Assembly (NCBI GenBank): GCA_964389475.1
Contig: CAYMFD010000037.1
Coordinates: 1 to 30,015, forward strand
Origin: CAYMFD01 sp964389475
GTDB lineage: Bacteria; Bacteroidota; Bacteroidia; Chitinophagales; Saprospiraceae
Reading direction: 5' to 3'
DNA length: 30,015 bases
Shown in pieces: positions 7,548 through 15,437 of the stretch. The notes beneath the pieces were generated by a model that was not told the DNA's origin, searched no databases, and saw nothing but the letters and a program-made list of their open reading frames with translations. Positions within the stretch are counted from its first letter, which is position 1. The number at the start of each line of letters is the position of its first letter. Both the position numbers and the translations under genes were made by a program.

Positions 7548-8009
7548 TTAAATCGTACCTCGGTTACGTATCCTCCACTCGGAGACGATCAACCTAATGG
7601 GAAAAATAAGCGTCACAATCAGAGCACTCACAGCAAAGAATACAACCTCGTACCGAATATACTTACTCAGGCCGATCTGGGTATCTGCATCCAGACCCTG
7701 CAGGTCTCTGTAGAGCTCGTCTTCGTCAAAGTAACGCTGCACCTCGTAGTGCCCGTCTATCAGGTACAAGAATAGTGGGATGCATATCAGCAACAAGACA
7801 AACTTGATGATAGGCCGATGACTAAAGACAGCATGACGAAGTAAAAATATATGCTTGGTAAAATACAAGAAGACCGCAATGCAGACCACATTGTACAGGT
7901 AGTACGGGAAGGTCAACGATAGGTCTAAATATATAGGTGCCATCACTGATACAGCAACCAATATGATCACCAACCACGACAAAAGCTCAAGGGTCCATCT
8001 ACTTTGCAT
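7548..8009 (-). CDS. Conserved-looking four-helix membrane protein, unknown function
   Basis: The 153-residue product has four likely membrane helices (about 8-28, 33-52, 67-84, 118-142) and an acidic extramembrane segment between helices 3 and 4 (RYFDEDELYRDLQGLDADT). The end IFPIRLIVSEWRIRNRGT is basic and presumably cytoplasmic. It resembles unnamed membrane proteins I recall from other Bacteroidota, but I know no function. A TACTTTTG -7 element lies 5 nt upstream of the ATG. It is 35 bp upstream of the AhpD-like gene and in the same orientation, so co-transcription is possible. Confidence 0.75.
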   Translation of the reverse strand: MQSRWTLELLSWLVIILVAVSVMAPIYLDLSLTFPYYLYNVVCIAVFLYFTKHIFLLRHAVFSHRPIIKFVLLLICIPLFLYLIDGHYEVQRYFDEDELYRDLQGLDADTQIGLSKYIRYEVVFFAVSALIVTLIFPIRLIVSEWRIRNRGTI

Positions 8010-8014
8010 AGCGA

Positions 8015-8022
8015 CAAAAGTA
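8015..8022 (-). promoter_or_regulatory. -7 element TACTTTTG
   Basis: Exact TAnnTTTG match on the minus strand, 5 nt before the ATG at 8009. Transcription would be expected to start at or near the start codon. Confidence 0.55.
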
Positions 8023-8085
8023 CAGCGTAAGAATTGATGTCATTGTCATATTCAAAAGTCTCTTACACAGTCGTCAATTGATCCT

Positions 8086-8093
8086 TACATTTG
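8086..8093 (+). promoter_or_regulatory. -7 element TACATTTG for the DUF4920 gene
   Basis: Exact TAnnTTTG match 19 nt before ATG 8113. It is back to back with the minus-strand promoter at 8015-8022. No -33 TTG at the usual spacing. Confidence 0.6.
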
Positions 8094-8112
8094 TAGTAAA
8101 TAAACAACAATT

Positions 8113-8616
8113 ATGAGAATCTTAGTTTTAGCCAGTCTGGCACTATCCCTTGCGATCATCGGTTGTAAGCAAGCAGCACCTAACACTAGCGCAGAAGCAG
8201 TAGCCGCCACAGAAGATGGCAAATATGAATCATACGGAGAGGTAATCACCACCGACGGTGCGATCGCTTATCCAGCCCTAGTTGCCAAGGTACAGACAGA
8301 AGGCGGATTCGAAGGTAAGGTGCAAGGTACCGTAGAGAGTGTCTGCCAAGCCAAAGGTTGCTGGATCAATATCACAGAAGCTGGTGTAGAGCAGGAAATG
8401 TTCGTTAAGTTTAAGGACTACGGCTTCTTCTTACCCAAGGACTGCTCTGGCAAGCAAGTCATCTTACGAGGTAAAGCGTACGAGGAGGAGACATCTGTAG
8501 AGGAACTACAACACTACGCAGAAGATGAAGGTGCTAGTGCCGAAGATATAGCAGCTATTACGGAGCCTAAGAAAGAGCTCAAGTTTATGGCGGATGGCGT
8601 ACTACTTATGCCTTAA
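8113..8616 (+). CDS. DUF4920-family lipoprotein
   Basis: A 167-residue lipoprotein: the N-terminus MRILVLASLALSLAIIGC has a lipobox with the lipidated cysteine at C18. The mature domain matches DUF4920 as I know it: YGEVITTDGAIAYPALV opens it, followed by GTVESVCQAKGCWINI with two conserved cysteines and MFVKFKDYGFFLPKD. The end is an acidic stretch, then KELKFMADGVLL. The family function is unknown; the two cysteines spaced C-x4-C in the OB-like beta domain could bind metal (inference). It is followed after 72 bp by the Fe-S carrier gene, which has its own promoter. Confidence 0.85.
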   Translation: MRILVLASLALSLAIIGCKQAAPNTSAEAVAATEDGKYESYGEVITTDGAIAYPALVAKVQTEGGFEGKVQGTVESVCQAKGCWINITEAGVEQEMFVKFKDYGFFLPKDCSGKQVILRGKAYEEETSVEELQHYAEDEGASAEDIAAITEPKKELKFMADGVLLMP

Positions 8617-8658
8617 GTACAAGCGAACTATAGAGCCCATAAGCTTGTTTACTCACAC

Positions 8659-8666
8659 TACATTTG
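8659..8666 (+). promoter_or_regulatory. -7 element TACATTTG for the Fe-S carrier gene
   Basis: Exact TAnnTTTG match 22 nt before ATG 8689, in the 72-bp gap after the DUF4920 gene. Confidence 0.6.
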
Positions 8667-8688
8667 TCAACTAAGAAGACTACTCACT

Positions 8689-9033
8689 ATGACAGCTACT
8701 ACTAAAGCCCCCGTACAGATTACGGAGTCGGCATTTAAGCAACTGGTAAGAATAAAAGAGGAGCAAAACATCGGCGATAACTATGGATTACGCATAGGTG
8801 TCAAGGGTGGCGGTTGCTCTGGTTTTCAATACATCCTAGGCTTTGACGAGTCTAATAATAAAGACGAAGTATACGACTTCAATGGTATGAAGGTACTCAT
8901 GGAGAAATCTCATGGTATCTACCTCATCGGTATGGAGATCGACTGGGTAGATGGCCTAGAGAACCGAGGGTTTACCTTTAGCAACCCTAATGCTACGGAT
9001 ACATGCGGATGTGGCACTAGCTTTTCAGCCTAG
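8689..9033 (+). CDS. A-type iron-sulfur cluster carrier (IscA/SufA/HesB family)
   Basis: A 114-residue A-type carrier that receives and passes on Fe-S clusters during cofactor assembly. All three ligand cysteines are present: C43 in GGGCSGF and C106/C108 in TCGCGTSF at the C-terminus. Length and spacing are standard. It could be SufA, IscA or ErpA by role; sequence alone does not separate them, and no suf or isc genes lie next to it. The methyltransferase gene starts directly after its stop codon (TAG-GTG), so the two are co-translated. Confidence 0.93.
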   Translation: MTATTKAPVQITESAFKQLVRIKEEQNIGDNYGLRIGVKGGGCSGFQYILGFDESNNKDEVYDFNGMKVLMEKSHGIYLIGMEIDWVDGLENRGFTFSNPNATDTCGCGTSFSA

Positions 9034-9711
9034 GTGAATTATACGTCAAGGCCGATCAGCAAGCACCTGTATACAATAGCTGTATGCCTGTGCCTATGTC
9101 TATTTATGTCTTGCAAAGACACACAGTCTCTAGCTGAGATACCCCAAGAATCAACATTTAATAGCGTCAATAGAAATAGGGCAGCCTGGCAGAAGCCCTC
9201 ACTGGTGATCGAGCACCTAGGCGACATAGCCGACAAGACAGTTGCAGATATCGGAGCAGGTACGGGTTACTTTGCCTTTAGGCTGGCCTACGCGGCTAGG
9301 CGAGTGATTGCCGTAGAGATCGATCAAGACCTCATAGATCTGATGAATGGTATCAAGGTCAACCTACCCGCCGAGATGCAGTCTCACTTCGAGACGAGGC
9401 TAGGTACGACAGACAATCCCAATCTCAAAGATGGTGAGGCCGACATAGTGCTGATCATTAACACCATCACCTTTATCAACGAGCCTAAAAGATACCTGGA
9501 GCGACTGCGCAAAGGATTATCAGACGAGGGGCGACTTACAATTCTAGACTACAAGCAAGACTACCCCATACCACTGGCGGATGTGCCGACTGGGGAGGAT
9601 AGACTCTCGTATCAAGAGGTATCCACCCTACTGGAGTCAGCTGGCTTTGCGGTCGCCACCATAGACACGACGACCCTATCTTATCAATACATGGTTACCG
9701 CCACTAGATAA
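9034..9711 (+). CDS. Class I SAM-dependent methyltransferase with lipoprotein signal
   Basis: A 225-residue protein. Residues 70-80 (VADIGAGTGYF) are the SAM-binding motif I and E95 in VIAVEID is the acidic motif that holds the ribose. The rest (DIVLIINTITFI, LTILDYKQD) follows the Rossmann methyltransferase order. The N-terminus is unusual: a basic start, a hydrophobic stretch (13-25) and FMSC with a lipobox cysteine at C27, which predicts export and lipidation. The GTG start at 9034 immediately follows the preceding stop; there is no better internal start because the next methionine (M25) lies inside the hydrophobic stretch. The methyl acceptor is unknown. A tiny membrane ORF overlaps its stop codon by 1 nt. 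Confidence 0.85.
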   Translation: MNYTSRPISKHLYTIAVCLCLCLFMSCKDTQSLAEIPQESTFNSVNRNRAAWQKPSLVIEHLGDIADKTVADIGAGTGYFAFRLAYAARRVIAVEIDQDLIDLMNGIKVNLPAEMQSHFETRLGTTDNPNLKDGEADIVLIINTITFINEPKRYLERLRKGLSDEGRLTILDYKQDYPIPLADVPTGEDRLSYQEVSTLLESAGFAVATIDTTTLSYQYMVTATR

Positions 9712-9806
9712 TGGCAGCGAAGCGAGACATAGGCTGGCCGCTGTGGTTACTGGCATTTATGATCGTGCTGGGTATCGCCCTTGCGATCTACAAGGGTTTG
9801 GGCTAG
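9711..9806 (+). CDS. 31-residue single-helix membrane peptide
   Basis: A short frame in TAATG overlap with the methyltransferase stop. It encodes MAAKRDIGWPLWLLAFMIVL and 11 more residues: a basic start, one hydrophobic helix (about residues 9-27) and the end YKGLG. The one-base overlap, the classical helix layout with positive residues on the N-terminal side, and the lack of any other content up to the convergent gene 3 bp later support a real gene. Function unknown; it may be a small partner of the exported methyltransferase. Confidence 0.55.
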   Translation: MAAKRDIGWPLWLLAFMIVLGIALAIYKGLG

Positions 9807-9809
9807 AGG

Positions 9810-10343
9810 TCAGTCCTCTACGAATCGCTGATCTGCCTCCATGACAGTACTGCACTTAGGGCAGGTACGCATCTCATCACTAGCATAGTACTCCTTAAAC
9901 CTCGGCAAGAAATCCTTCTCGATATTGGTCAGGCGAAAGTAACTCTCGTGTAGCCTAGTGTTGCAGTTATCACAAAACCACAGCAAGCCATCTTGCATAT
10001 CAGCGGCCCGCTTGAGCTCGACGACGAGGCCTATGCTACCCGCTGATCGCATAGGCGAGTGCGGTGTCTTGGCTGGTAGTAAAAACATCTCACCCTCTCT
10101 GATCGGGATATCGACAGCCTGACCGTCTTCTTGTATCCTCACGGTAATATCTCCTTCTATCTGGTAGAATAACTCCTCCGTTTCATTATAGTGGTAGTCT
10201 TTACGAGCATTGGGGCCAGCGACGATCATAACGATATAGTCGCCCGCATCCTTATATAGATTGCGATTACCCACCGGTGGCTTGAGCTCATCTCGATGCT
10301 CATCTATCCACTTCTGTAAGTTAAAGGGTCGTCGGATTGCCAT
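9810..10343 (-). CDS. haaO: 3-hydroxyanthranilate 3,4-dioxygenase
   Basis: Opens the ring of 3-hydroxyanthranilate in the kynurenine pathway, giving the precursor of quinolinate for NAD synthesis or tryptophan catabolism. The 177-residue cupin has the catalytic iron ligands H51, E57 and H95, and the substrate-binding R47, R99 and E110. It also has the second, rubredoxin-like iron site C124/C127 and C161/C164 (FCDNC, CPKC) of the bacterial enzyme type. No residue is missing. Other kynurenine-pathway genes are not in the window. It lies 54 bp downstream of rlmN in the same direction. Confidence 0.96.
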   Translation of the reverse strand: MAIRRPFNLQKWIDEHRDELKPPVGNRNLYKDAGDYIVMIVAGPNARKDYHYNETEELFYQIEGDITVRIQEDGQAVDIPIREGEMFLLPAKTPHSPMRSAGSIGLVVELKRAADMQDGLLWFCDNCNTRLHESYFRLTNIEKDFLPRFKEYYASDEMRTCPKCSTVMEADQRFVED

Positions 10344-10397
10344 ATGCTATGATTTATGACCTAAGATAGATCTTTCTAAGCATTTAGCGGGTAGTAG

Positions 10398-11450
10398 TTA
10401 GCTTTTGTTGGCCAGCTGTCCGCAGGCAGCATCGATATCCTTGCCTCTACTACGGCGGACGGTCACGGTGACACCCTGCTTCTTAAGGTAGTTGCTAAAC
10501 CGATCTATATTCTGCTCTGCACTCTTGAGAAATGGAGCACCGTCTATGGGATTGTACTCTATGATATTGACCTTGACAGGGTAGCGCTTGCAGAGCTTGG
10601 CTAGTAGCTTAGCGTCTTCGATGCTGTCGTTGTAGTTTTGGAAGGTGATATACTCGTAGCTGATCTTATTACCCGTCTCGGTGTAGAAGTACTCGATGGC
10701 ATCGATCAACGTCTCTAGGTCGTTTTGCTCATTGATAGGCATGATCTCATTACGCTTATCATCATCCGCAGCATGTAGCGATAGCGCTAGGTTAAACCGT
10801 ACCTTATCATCCGCTAGCTTTCTTATCATCTTAGCAATACCCGCGGTACTCACCGTAATCCGTCGTGGCGACATATGCAGGCCTTGCTCACTCGTAATGA
10901 GCTCGACACTGCGTAGGACACTCTTGTAGGCCAGCAGTGGCTCACCCATGCCCATGTACACAATGTTAGTCAGTGGGTGATCATACTTCTCTAGGCATTG
11001 CTCATTGACCATAGCCACCTGGTCATAGATTTCGCCAGGATCGAGGTTTCGCTCACGTTTCATCCGACCTGTGGCGCAGAACTTACAGGTGAGGCTACAG
11101 CCGACCTGTGACGATACACAGACCGTATATCGATCTTCTCGTGGTACGGGTATGAGGACGGCCTCTATCAGGTGTCCGTCGTGCAAGCGATAGCGAGTCT
11201 TGATCGTACCGTCGTCACTGTGCTGCACGATATCCTCCTCGATTGCTCTTATGGCATAGTGATCCTCCAGCTTGGTACGTAGGCCTTTAGATAGGTTGGT
11301 CATCTCCTCAAAGGAGGTAGCACTCTTTTGCCATAGCCAGCTATAGATCTGTTTGGCACGAAAAGCAGGCTCCCCCAACTGTACGACCATCTCCTTTAAC
11401 TGATCTAGGTCTAACTTACGAATGTCTATCTGTGCATGCTCCTGTGCCAT
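10398..11450 (-). CDS. rlmN: 23S rRNA (adenine-2503-C2)-methyltransferase, dual-specificity RlmN
   Basis: A radical-SAM enzyme that methylates A2503 of 23S rRNA and A37 of some tRNAs. The 350-residue protein has the cluster motif C118-SLT-C122-KF-C125, MGMGEP (166-171), the catalytic base region IEAVLIP (E96 or nearby) and the C-terminal methyl-carrying cysteine C343 in DIDAACGQL. The frame extends to 11492, but the start is set at ATG 11450: a TACATTTG promoter element lies 4 nt upstream of it, and the extra residues would be translated promoter. Identification is secure. Confidence 0.96.
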   Translation of the reverse strand: MAQEHAQIDIRKLDLDQLKEMVVQLGEPAFRAKQIYSWLWQKSATSFEEMTNLSKGLRTKLEDHYAIRAIEEDIVQHSDDGTIKTRYRLHDGHLIEAVLIPVPREDRYTVCVSSQVGCSLTCKFCATGRMKRERNLDPGEIYDQVAMVNEQCLEKYDHPLTNIVYMGMGEPLLAYKSVLRSVELITSEQGLHMSPRRITVSTAGIAKMIRKLADDKVRFNLALSLHAADDDKRNEIMPINEQNDLETLIDAIEYFYTETGNKISYEYITFQNYNDSIEDAKLLAKLCKRYPVKVNIIEYNPIDGAPFLKSAEQNIDRFSNYLKKQGVTVTVRRSRGKDIDAACGQLANKS

Positions 11451-11454
11451 CCTG

Positions 11455-11462
11455 CAAATGTA
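11455..11462 (-). promoter_or_regulatory. -7 element TACATTTG for rlmN
   Basis: Exact TAnnTTTG on the minus strand, 4 nt before the ATG. A TTG lies 16 nt further upstream (11481-11479), slightly closer than the usual 17-23 nt. It decides the rlmN start. Confidence 0.6.
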
Positions 11463-11553
11463 AGCTAAGTGTAGTCTACAAGCACCCGGCATCTGCAGAG
11501 TAGTAGTGCTAAACTCAAACCATAGTTGACCATTGATTGTCTAATGAGTACTT

Positions 11554-13197
11554 ATGATGATTACCCACTACACCGAGGACGAAGAATTACAGAAAGAGTA
11601 TGAGCGATTCGTCGAGTTTGGGACCTTACTAGATAGGAGGATGCGGCAGTACATCGTAAGATATCTGCACAACAAGATCGAACCAGGCAAGCACGTCGTC
11701 GATACCGAGCTCAATGATCAGTACTACCAGTACTTTACCAAGGCGCTGGACAGCTTCTTTACCATAGACGGCCTGATCGAGATCGCTCAGCACAACGACA
11801 AGATACGTCGGCAAGTCATTACCGATACCCTCTACTGGCTGCGCAAGAGTTACGATAAGGTCCAGGACAAGCACCCTTTCGACGACGAGGTCGACCGACT
11901 AGAAGGCTGGTCGATCACTCCCTTGCACGTATTCGCCCAGCGGTGGCCTAGCCTACCTACCTACCTCGCTAGCCAGTATGGCCGTACGGAGCTGGACTAT
12001 GCCTTTTACAAAGACGGCTGGCAGCAGTACCTAGGTCAGCGATCATGGCCACAGATAGATGAGGCAGCACGGGGTAAGTCCGAAACCCTGCTCAAGGACT
12101 GTCTCGCTCAGTGGGACGCCTTGCTATATGCTAAGATCCTAGACTTTCAGCTACGCAAAATCGAGTCCTTGAGAGAGGAGTTTCAAGACCTCCTTTCACG
12201 AAAAGTAGAAGAATACAGTAAACTCAAAGAACTGATCAACCCCTTTACGGACTACCTAGGCTGGGATATGAGTCGTGACCTGTGGGAAGAGACCTCCTTT
12301 GATATACTACAGCGCTATGATGACTTGCTACAAGATGAGACCAGCGTACAAGAGCTCGCCGACCTCCTAGGTAGTATGAGGGCAGCGGAAATAGAGATAG
12401 AGGAGGAGACACTGGAGAAGACCGTCATCCGACAAGAGTGGGTGACCGATGAGCACAGCCGGGCAGAGGTCGTAGGCGTGTACGAGAGTGACGACCTGAC
12501 CAATATGCTGAGCAGCGAGGCGAGTCTACTTGCTGATGGCGCAACGGAGGCATTATTCCTTAAAAAGTATGCCGACAAGCAGCTCATGACCTTTAAGTAC
12601 GAAAACAAAAAGCTCGTACAGTCCGACGATACACTGACGGAGGTATATCAACGGGTGAGAGAAAAAGAAAAGGGGCCTTTCATCATATGCATAGACACGA
12701 GCGAAAGTATGGAGGGGCGGCCCGAGCAGATCGCCAAAGTACTCTGCTTAGGCATACTCAAGATGGCCATGCACCAAAACCGTCGAGCCTACTTAATCAA
12801 TTTTAGCCGAGGCGTACAGACGCTAGATCTCTACGATATTGCCAAGAGTGTAGACGAGGTGGCAGCCTTCTTGCGGATGTCATTCTATGGAGGTACGGAT
12901 GCTACCCTAGCGCTATATGAGGCACTTCGTAAGCTAGGCAGTGAGAACTATCAAGATGCAGACGTACTCATGGTATCAGACTTTATCATGTACAAGATAG
13001 AGGATGACGTCATCCGCCAGATCAAACACTTCCAACAAAATCAAGGTACGCAATGGCATAGTCTCACCCTCAGCAAAGCTGCTAATGAAGAGGTCTTACA
13101 GGTATTCGACACCAACTGGGTCTACAATCCGAAGGAAAAAGGCGTCATCCGATCACTGACGGTCGACTTACAGGATATCTATACGAGAGAATACTAG
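11554..13197 (+). CDS. VWA-domain protein of the ViaA/CoxE type
   Basis: A 547-residue cytoplasmic protein. The N-terminal two thirds are helical, with many Trp, Tyr and acidic residues and a charged coiled-coil-like segment around 205-225. The C-terminal part (about 374-525) is a von Willebrand A domain with a full metal-ion site: D381-T-S383-E-S385, T448/D449 in GGTDA, and D476 in VSDF. This layout fits ViaA, the partner of the MoxR-type ATPase RavA, which helps load cofactors or chaperone respiratory complexes. No RavA-like ATPase is next to it, so the pairing is inferred. The first codons are ATG-ATG (11554/11557). Its TAG stop is shared, on opposite strands, with the converging gene through the tetranucleotide CTAG. 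Confidence 0.8.
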   Translation: MMITHYTEDEELQKEYERFVEFGTLLDRRMRQYIVRYLHNKIEPGKHVVDTELNDQYYQYFTKALDSFFTIDGLIEIAQHNDKIRRQVITDTLYWLRKSYDKVQDKHPFDDEVDRLEGWSITPLHVFAQRWPSLPTYLASQYGRTELDYAFYKDGWQQYLGQRSWPQIDEAARGKSETLLKDCLAQWDALLYAKILDFQLRKIESLREEFQDLLSRKVEEYSKLKELINPFTDYLGWDMSRDLWEETSFDILQRYDDLLQDETSVQELADLLGSMRAAEIEIEEETLEKTVIRQEWVTDEHSRAEVVGVYESDDLTNMLSSEASLLADGATEALFLKKYADKQLMTFKYENKKLVQSDDTLTEVYQRVREKEKGPFIICIDTSESMEGRPEQIAKVLCLGILKMAMHQNRRAYLINFSRGVQTLDLYDIAKSVDEVAAFLRMSFYGGTDATLALYEALRKLGSENYQDADVLMVSDFIMYKIEDDVIRQIKHFQQNQGTQWHSLTLSKAANEEVLQVFDTNWVYNPKEKGVIRSLTVDLQDIYTREY

Positions 13198-13742
13198 CTA
13201 CCAGTAGCTACAAACATGGCTAGAAACAGGGCGGCTAGCTTAAACTCTACTCGGTACGCATCGCCTAGGCTCTCTTCGATCACCCAATCTCTGGCGTCTC
13301 GCTCGTAGAGGGTGAAGACGTCTAGGTATCCAACACTCTCGTCTTTTATACGCCACTCCTCGGCATTATTGGCATATCTCACTGCTAAAACAATAGACTG
13401 GTAACCGTCGCTGATCTCCCACTCGCTATTGTCACCAGACCATACTCTACGTAGGTTGATATTGCCATCAGGAGAAGTAAGACGCCATAGACGACCATCA
13501 GACCCTGACACTTGACTGATCTCACCGCTCAGGTCACCAATCCTGTAAGACCAGTCGGTACGGCGATCACTAGATAGACCATAGGTGAGCCCTAGCTCCC
13601 CATCATTATCCTCAGTGTCCGTTGTCACGATCACCCACTCCACGAAGCTATCATCGTATACTGCACTGATACCCTCCACCTGGCCATAGAGCAGCATGGG
13701 GCTGGCACTTATAAAAAGTAGGATAATCAGTAAGTATCGCAT
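13194..13742 (-). CDS. Exported protein with six Trp-centred repeats of about 22 residues
   Basis: I do not recognise a family. The 182-residue protein has a signal peptide (about residues 1-20, ending LLYGQ). The mature chain is a periodic beta protein: tryptophans at 36, 64, 86, 108, 130 and 153, the last five spaced 22, 22, 22 and 23. Units share the pattern x-E/D-W-x-I-x-D/E ... hydrophobic pair ... Y/W-x-N/D (SEWEISDG, EEWRIKDES, RDWVIEES). The final 15 residues are hydrophobic (LAALFLAMFVATG). The spacing suggests a small beta-solenoid or a propeller-like sheet (inference). It converges on the VWA gene and shares the CTAG stop. Confidence 0.75.
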   Translation of the reverse strand: MRYLLIILLFISASPMLLYGQVEGISAVYDDSFVEWVIVTTDTEDNDGELGLTYGLSSDRRTDWSYRIGDLSGEISQVSGSDGRLWRLTSPDGNINLRRVWSGDNSEWEISDGYQSIVLAVRYANNAEEWRIKDESVGYLDVFTLYERDARDWVIEESLGDAYRVEFKLAALFLAMFVATGS

Positions 13743-13777
13743 AGTTAGTTCAACACAAGTTATCGAGCATAAGTGCC

Positions 13778-14353
13778 TTATCTCACAATCATGCCATCGA
13801 GAAATAGCCGCTTAATATCAGCAGCGATCACATCGTAGTCGGGAGCCTTGCCCTCTCCTTGCCAGACGTGTATCCACCGTAAGCCAGTCAGCAAGGTCTT
13901 GGTCGTAGTCCGAGGATCTATATCCGTAAACAATCCGTGCTCTAGCCCACGGACTATTATCGCTTTTACAGCCCGCTGGTAGCTCCTGCGCTGATCTTCG
14001 AACGTCTGTAGATCTGCAAGATCTAGGTGTCGCCACTCGTCTGTAAAGACCGTCACAGAACTAGGCGAATCTCTAGCTACCGCGACGTGGAGGTCGATCA
14101 CTTGCCTCAACTGCTCTACGGGGTCGCTCACCGTATCGACTATATGCTGTAGGCCCGAGGTAAAGCGGAGAGCCGTGTCCATACATATCTTGGTAAGAAG
14201 CTCTCTCTTGCTGGCAATATGGCTGTAAAGGCTAGAGGGCTCGATGCCGACTGCTTCGGCTAGGTCACGCATCGACGTAGCGCTGTAGCCCTTGTGTTTA
14301 AACAACTCTGCTGCTCGCTGATATATGACCTGCTTGCGATTGACCTTAGGCAT
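13778..14353 (-). CDS. TetR/AcrR-family transcriptional regulator
   Basis: A 191-residue repressor-type protein. The N-terminal DNA-binding domain is typical: QVIYQRAAELFKHKGYSATS, then the helix-turn-helix MRDLAEAVGIEPSSLYSHIASK (28-49). The C-terminal ligand domain has FTDEWRHL and GLRWIHVW. The start is placed at ATG 14353, which overlaps the stop of the upstream oxidoreductase gene by 8 nt; in-frame ATG 14365 and TTG 14368 are alternatives. The overlap suggests one operon with the PaaE-like gene and control of it. In Bacteroidota a similar TetR gene often stands beside phenylacetate degradation genes, so an aromatic acyl-CoA effector is a reasonable guess. Confidence 0.9.
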   Translation of the reverse strand: MPKVNRKQVIYQRAAELFKHKGYSATSMRDLAEAVGIEPSSLYSHIASKRELLTKICMDTALRFTSGLQHIVDTVSDPVEQLRQVIDLHVAVARDSPSSVTVFTDEWRHLDLADLQTFEDQRRSYQRAVKAIIVRGLEHGLFTDIDPRTTTKTLLTGLRWIHVWQGEGKAPDYDVIAADIKRLFLDGMIVR

Positions 14354-15437
14354 AGCTAGTATCATCAAAGTCGACCGTCACCTCCTCGGTACGTGGGTGG
14401 GCCTGACAGGTAAGCACAAAGCCTGCAGCAACCTCATCTGGCTCGAGGGCATAGTTAATATCCATCTCTACCTCGCCCTTGGTCACCTTGGCCTTGCAAG
14501 TGCTGCACACCCCACCCTTGCAAGCGAATGGAAGATCCGCTCCACCTGCCAGTGCTGCGTCAAGTATGTTATCACCGCCGTAGGCAAGTGGCATAGTGCT
14601 ACTATTGCCGTCGAGTACGATTGTCACCACGCTTTGTGTCTTGGGGTTTATGCTCACCTGCTCCTTGCTAGTGGGCATTGCCTTGGCAGGTAGGCCATCC
14701 GTAGAGAACAGCTCAAACTTGATCTTGGTAGTGGGTACACCTAGGTGCTCCAGCGCATCTTTGACATCAAATATCATCTGGGCAGGACCACACAAGTAGT
14801 AGGCATCTGTCTTATCCGCGTTGAATAGGCGACCATTAAAGGCGCTACACTTATCCCCATCTATCCTACCATAGAATAGCGGGGTACCTATCTTCTCACG
14901 ACTCAAGATATGATGTACCGCTAAGCGACCCATATAATTATTCTTAAGGTCCTCCAGCTCATCTCTAAAGATGATGCTGTCTACGCCTTTGTTACCATAA
15001 AACAAGGTAAACGTACTGTCCTCATGTAGCTGCATGGTCTCTCTTATCATCGAGAGTACTGGAGTGATGCCACTACCCGCAGCAAAGCCGACGAAGTGCT
15101 GGCTGTCACCATCTGCTAGGCGAAAGTTACCAGTAGGCGCCATTACTTGCAATGTATCACCTGCGGATAGGTGCCGATTAGCATGAGTGCTAAACTTACC
15201 ACCTGGCACCTCCTTAATAGCTACTCGCCACGTATTATCGCTCGGGGCACTACACAGGCTATACGACCGCCTCACCGCCTCACCGTTTATCAGGGTCTCT
15301 AAAGTAAGGTACTGCCCCGCCTCGTACTTAAAGTCTTGCCTCAAGTCCTCAGGTACATCCACCAATAGGGATACCGCATCTGCCGTTTCTCTTCTGACCT
15401 CACGGATAGTAAGCTCGTGCATATTTGTTTTAGACAT
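14346..15437 (-). CDS. paaE: PaaE-like ferredoxin-NAD(P)H oxidoreductase
   Basis: A 363-residue electron-transfer protein that would pass electrons from NAD(P)H through FAD and a [2Fe-2S] cluster to an oxygenase. Domains in order: FAD-binding barrel with RRSYSLCSAP (56-65), NAD(P)-binding domain with GFAAGSGITPVLSM (117-130) and YLCGPAQM (214-221), and a C-terminal plant-type ferredoxin with C306, C311, C314 and C344. This order and length match PaaE, the reductase of phenylacetyl-CoA 1,2-epoxidase. The oxygenase subunits paaABCD are not adjacent: the next gene upstream is divergent and unrelated. The enzyme may serve a remote paa cluster or another oxygenase. Confidence 0.85.
   Translation of the reverse strand: MSKTNMHELTIREVRRETADAVSLLVDVPEDLRQDFKYEAGQYLTLETLINGEAVRRSYSLCSAPSDNTWRVAIKEVPGGKFSTHANRHLSAGDTLQVMAPTGNFRLADGDSQHFVGFAAGSGITPVLSMIRETMQLHEDSTFTLFYGNKGVDSIIFRDELEDLKNNYMGRLAVHHILSREKIGTPLFYGRIDGDKCSAFNGRLFNADKTDAYYLCGPAQMIFDVKDALEHLGVPTTKIKFELFSTDGLPAKAMPTSKEQVSINPKTQSVVTIVLDGNSSTMPLAYGGDNILDAALAGGADLPFACKGGVCSTCKAKVTKGEVEMDINYALEPDEVAAGFVLTCQAHPRTEEVTVDFDDTSYA

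Noticed and set aside
8619..8651. ACAAGC...GCTTGT followed by TTT as terminator after the DUF4920 gene
   Set aside because: Only 6 bp of stem with an 18-nt loop and a short T run; it could easily arise by chance.
4100..10400. Recurring GCGGGTAGT at about 4101, 6859 and 10387 as an interspersed repeat
   Set aside because: Only nine bases are shared, and one copy lies inside a coding region; not distinguishable from chance without a count across the genome.
11451..11492. Longer rlmN start at 11492
   Set aside because: The stretch contains the TACATTTG promoter element, and RlmN homology starts after 11450.
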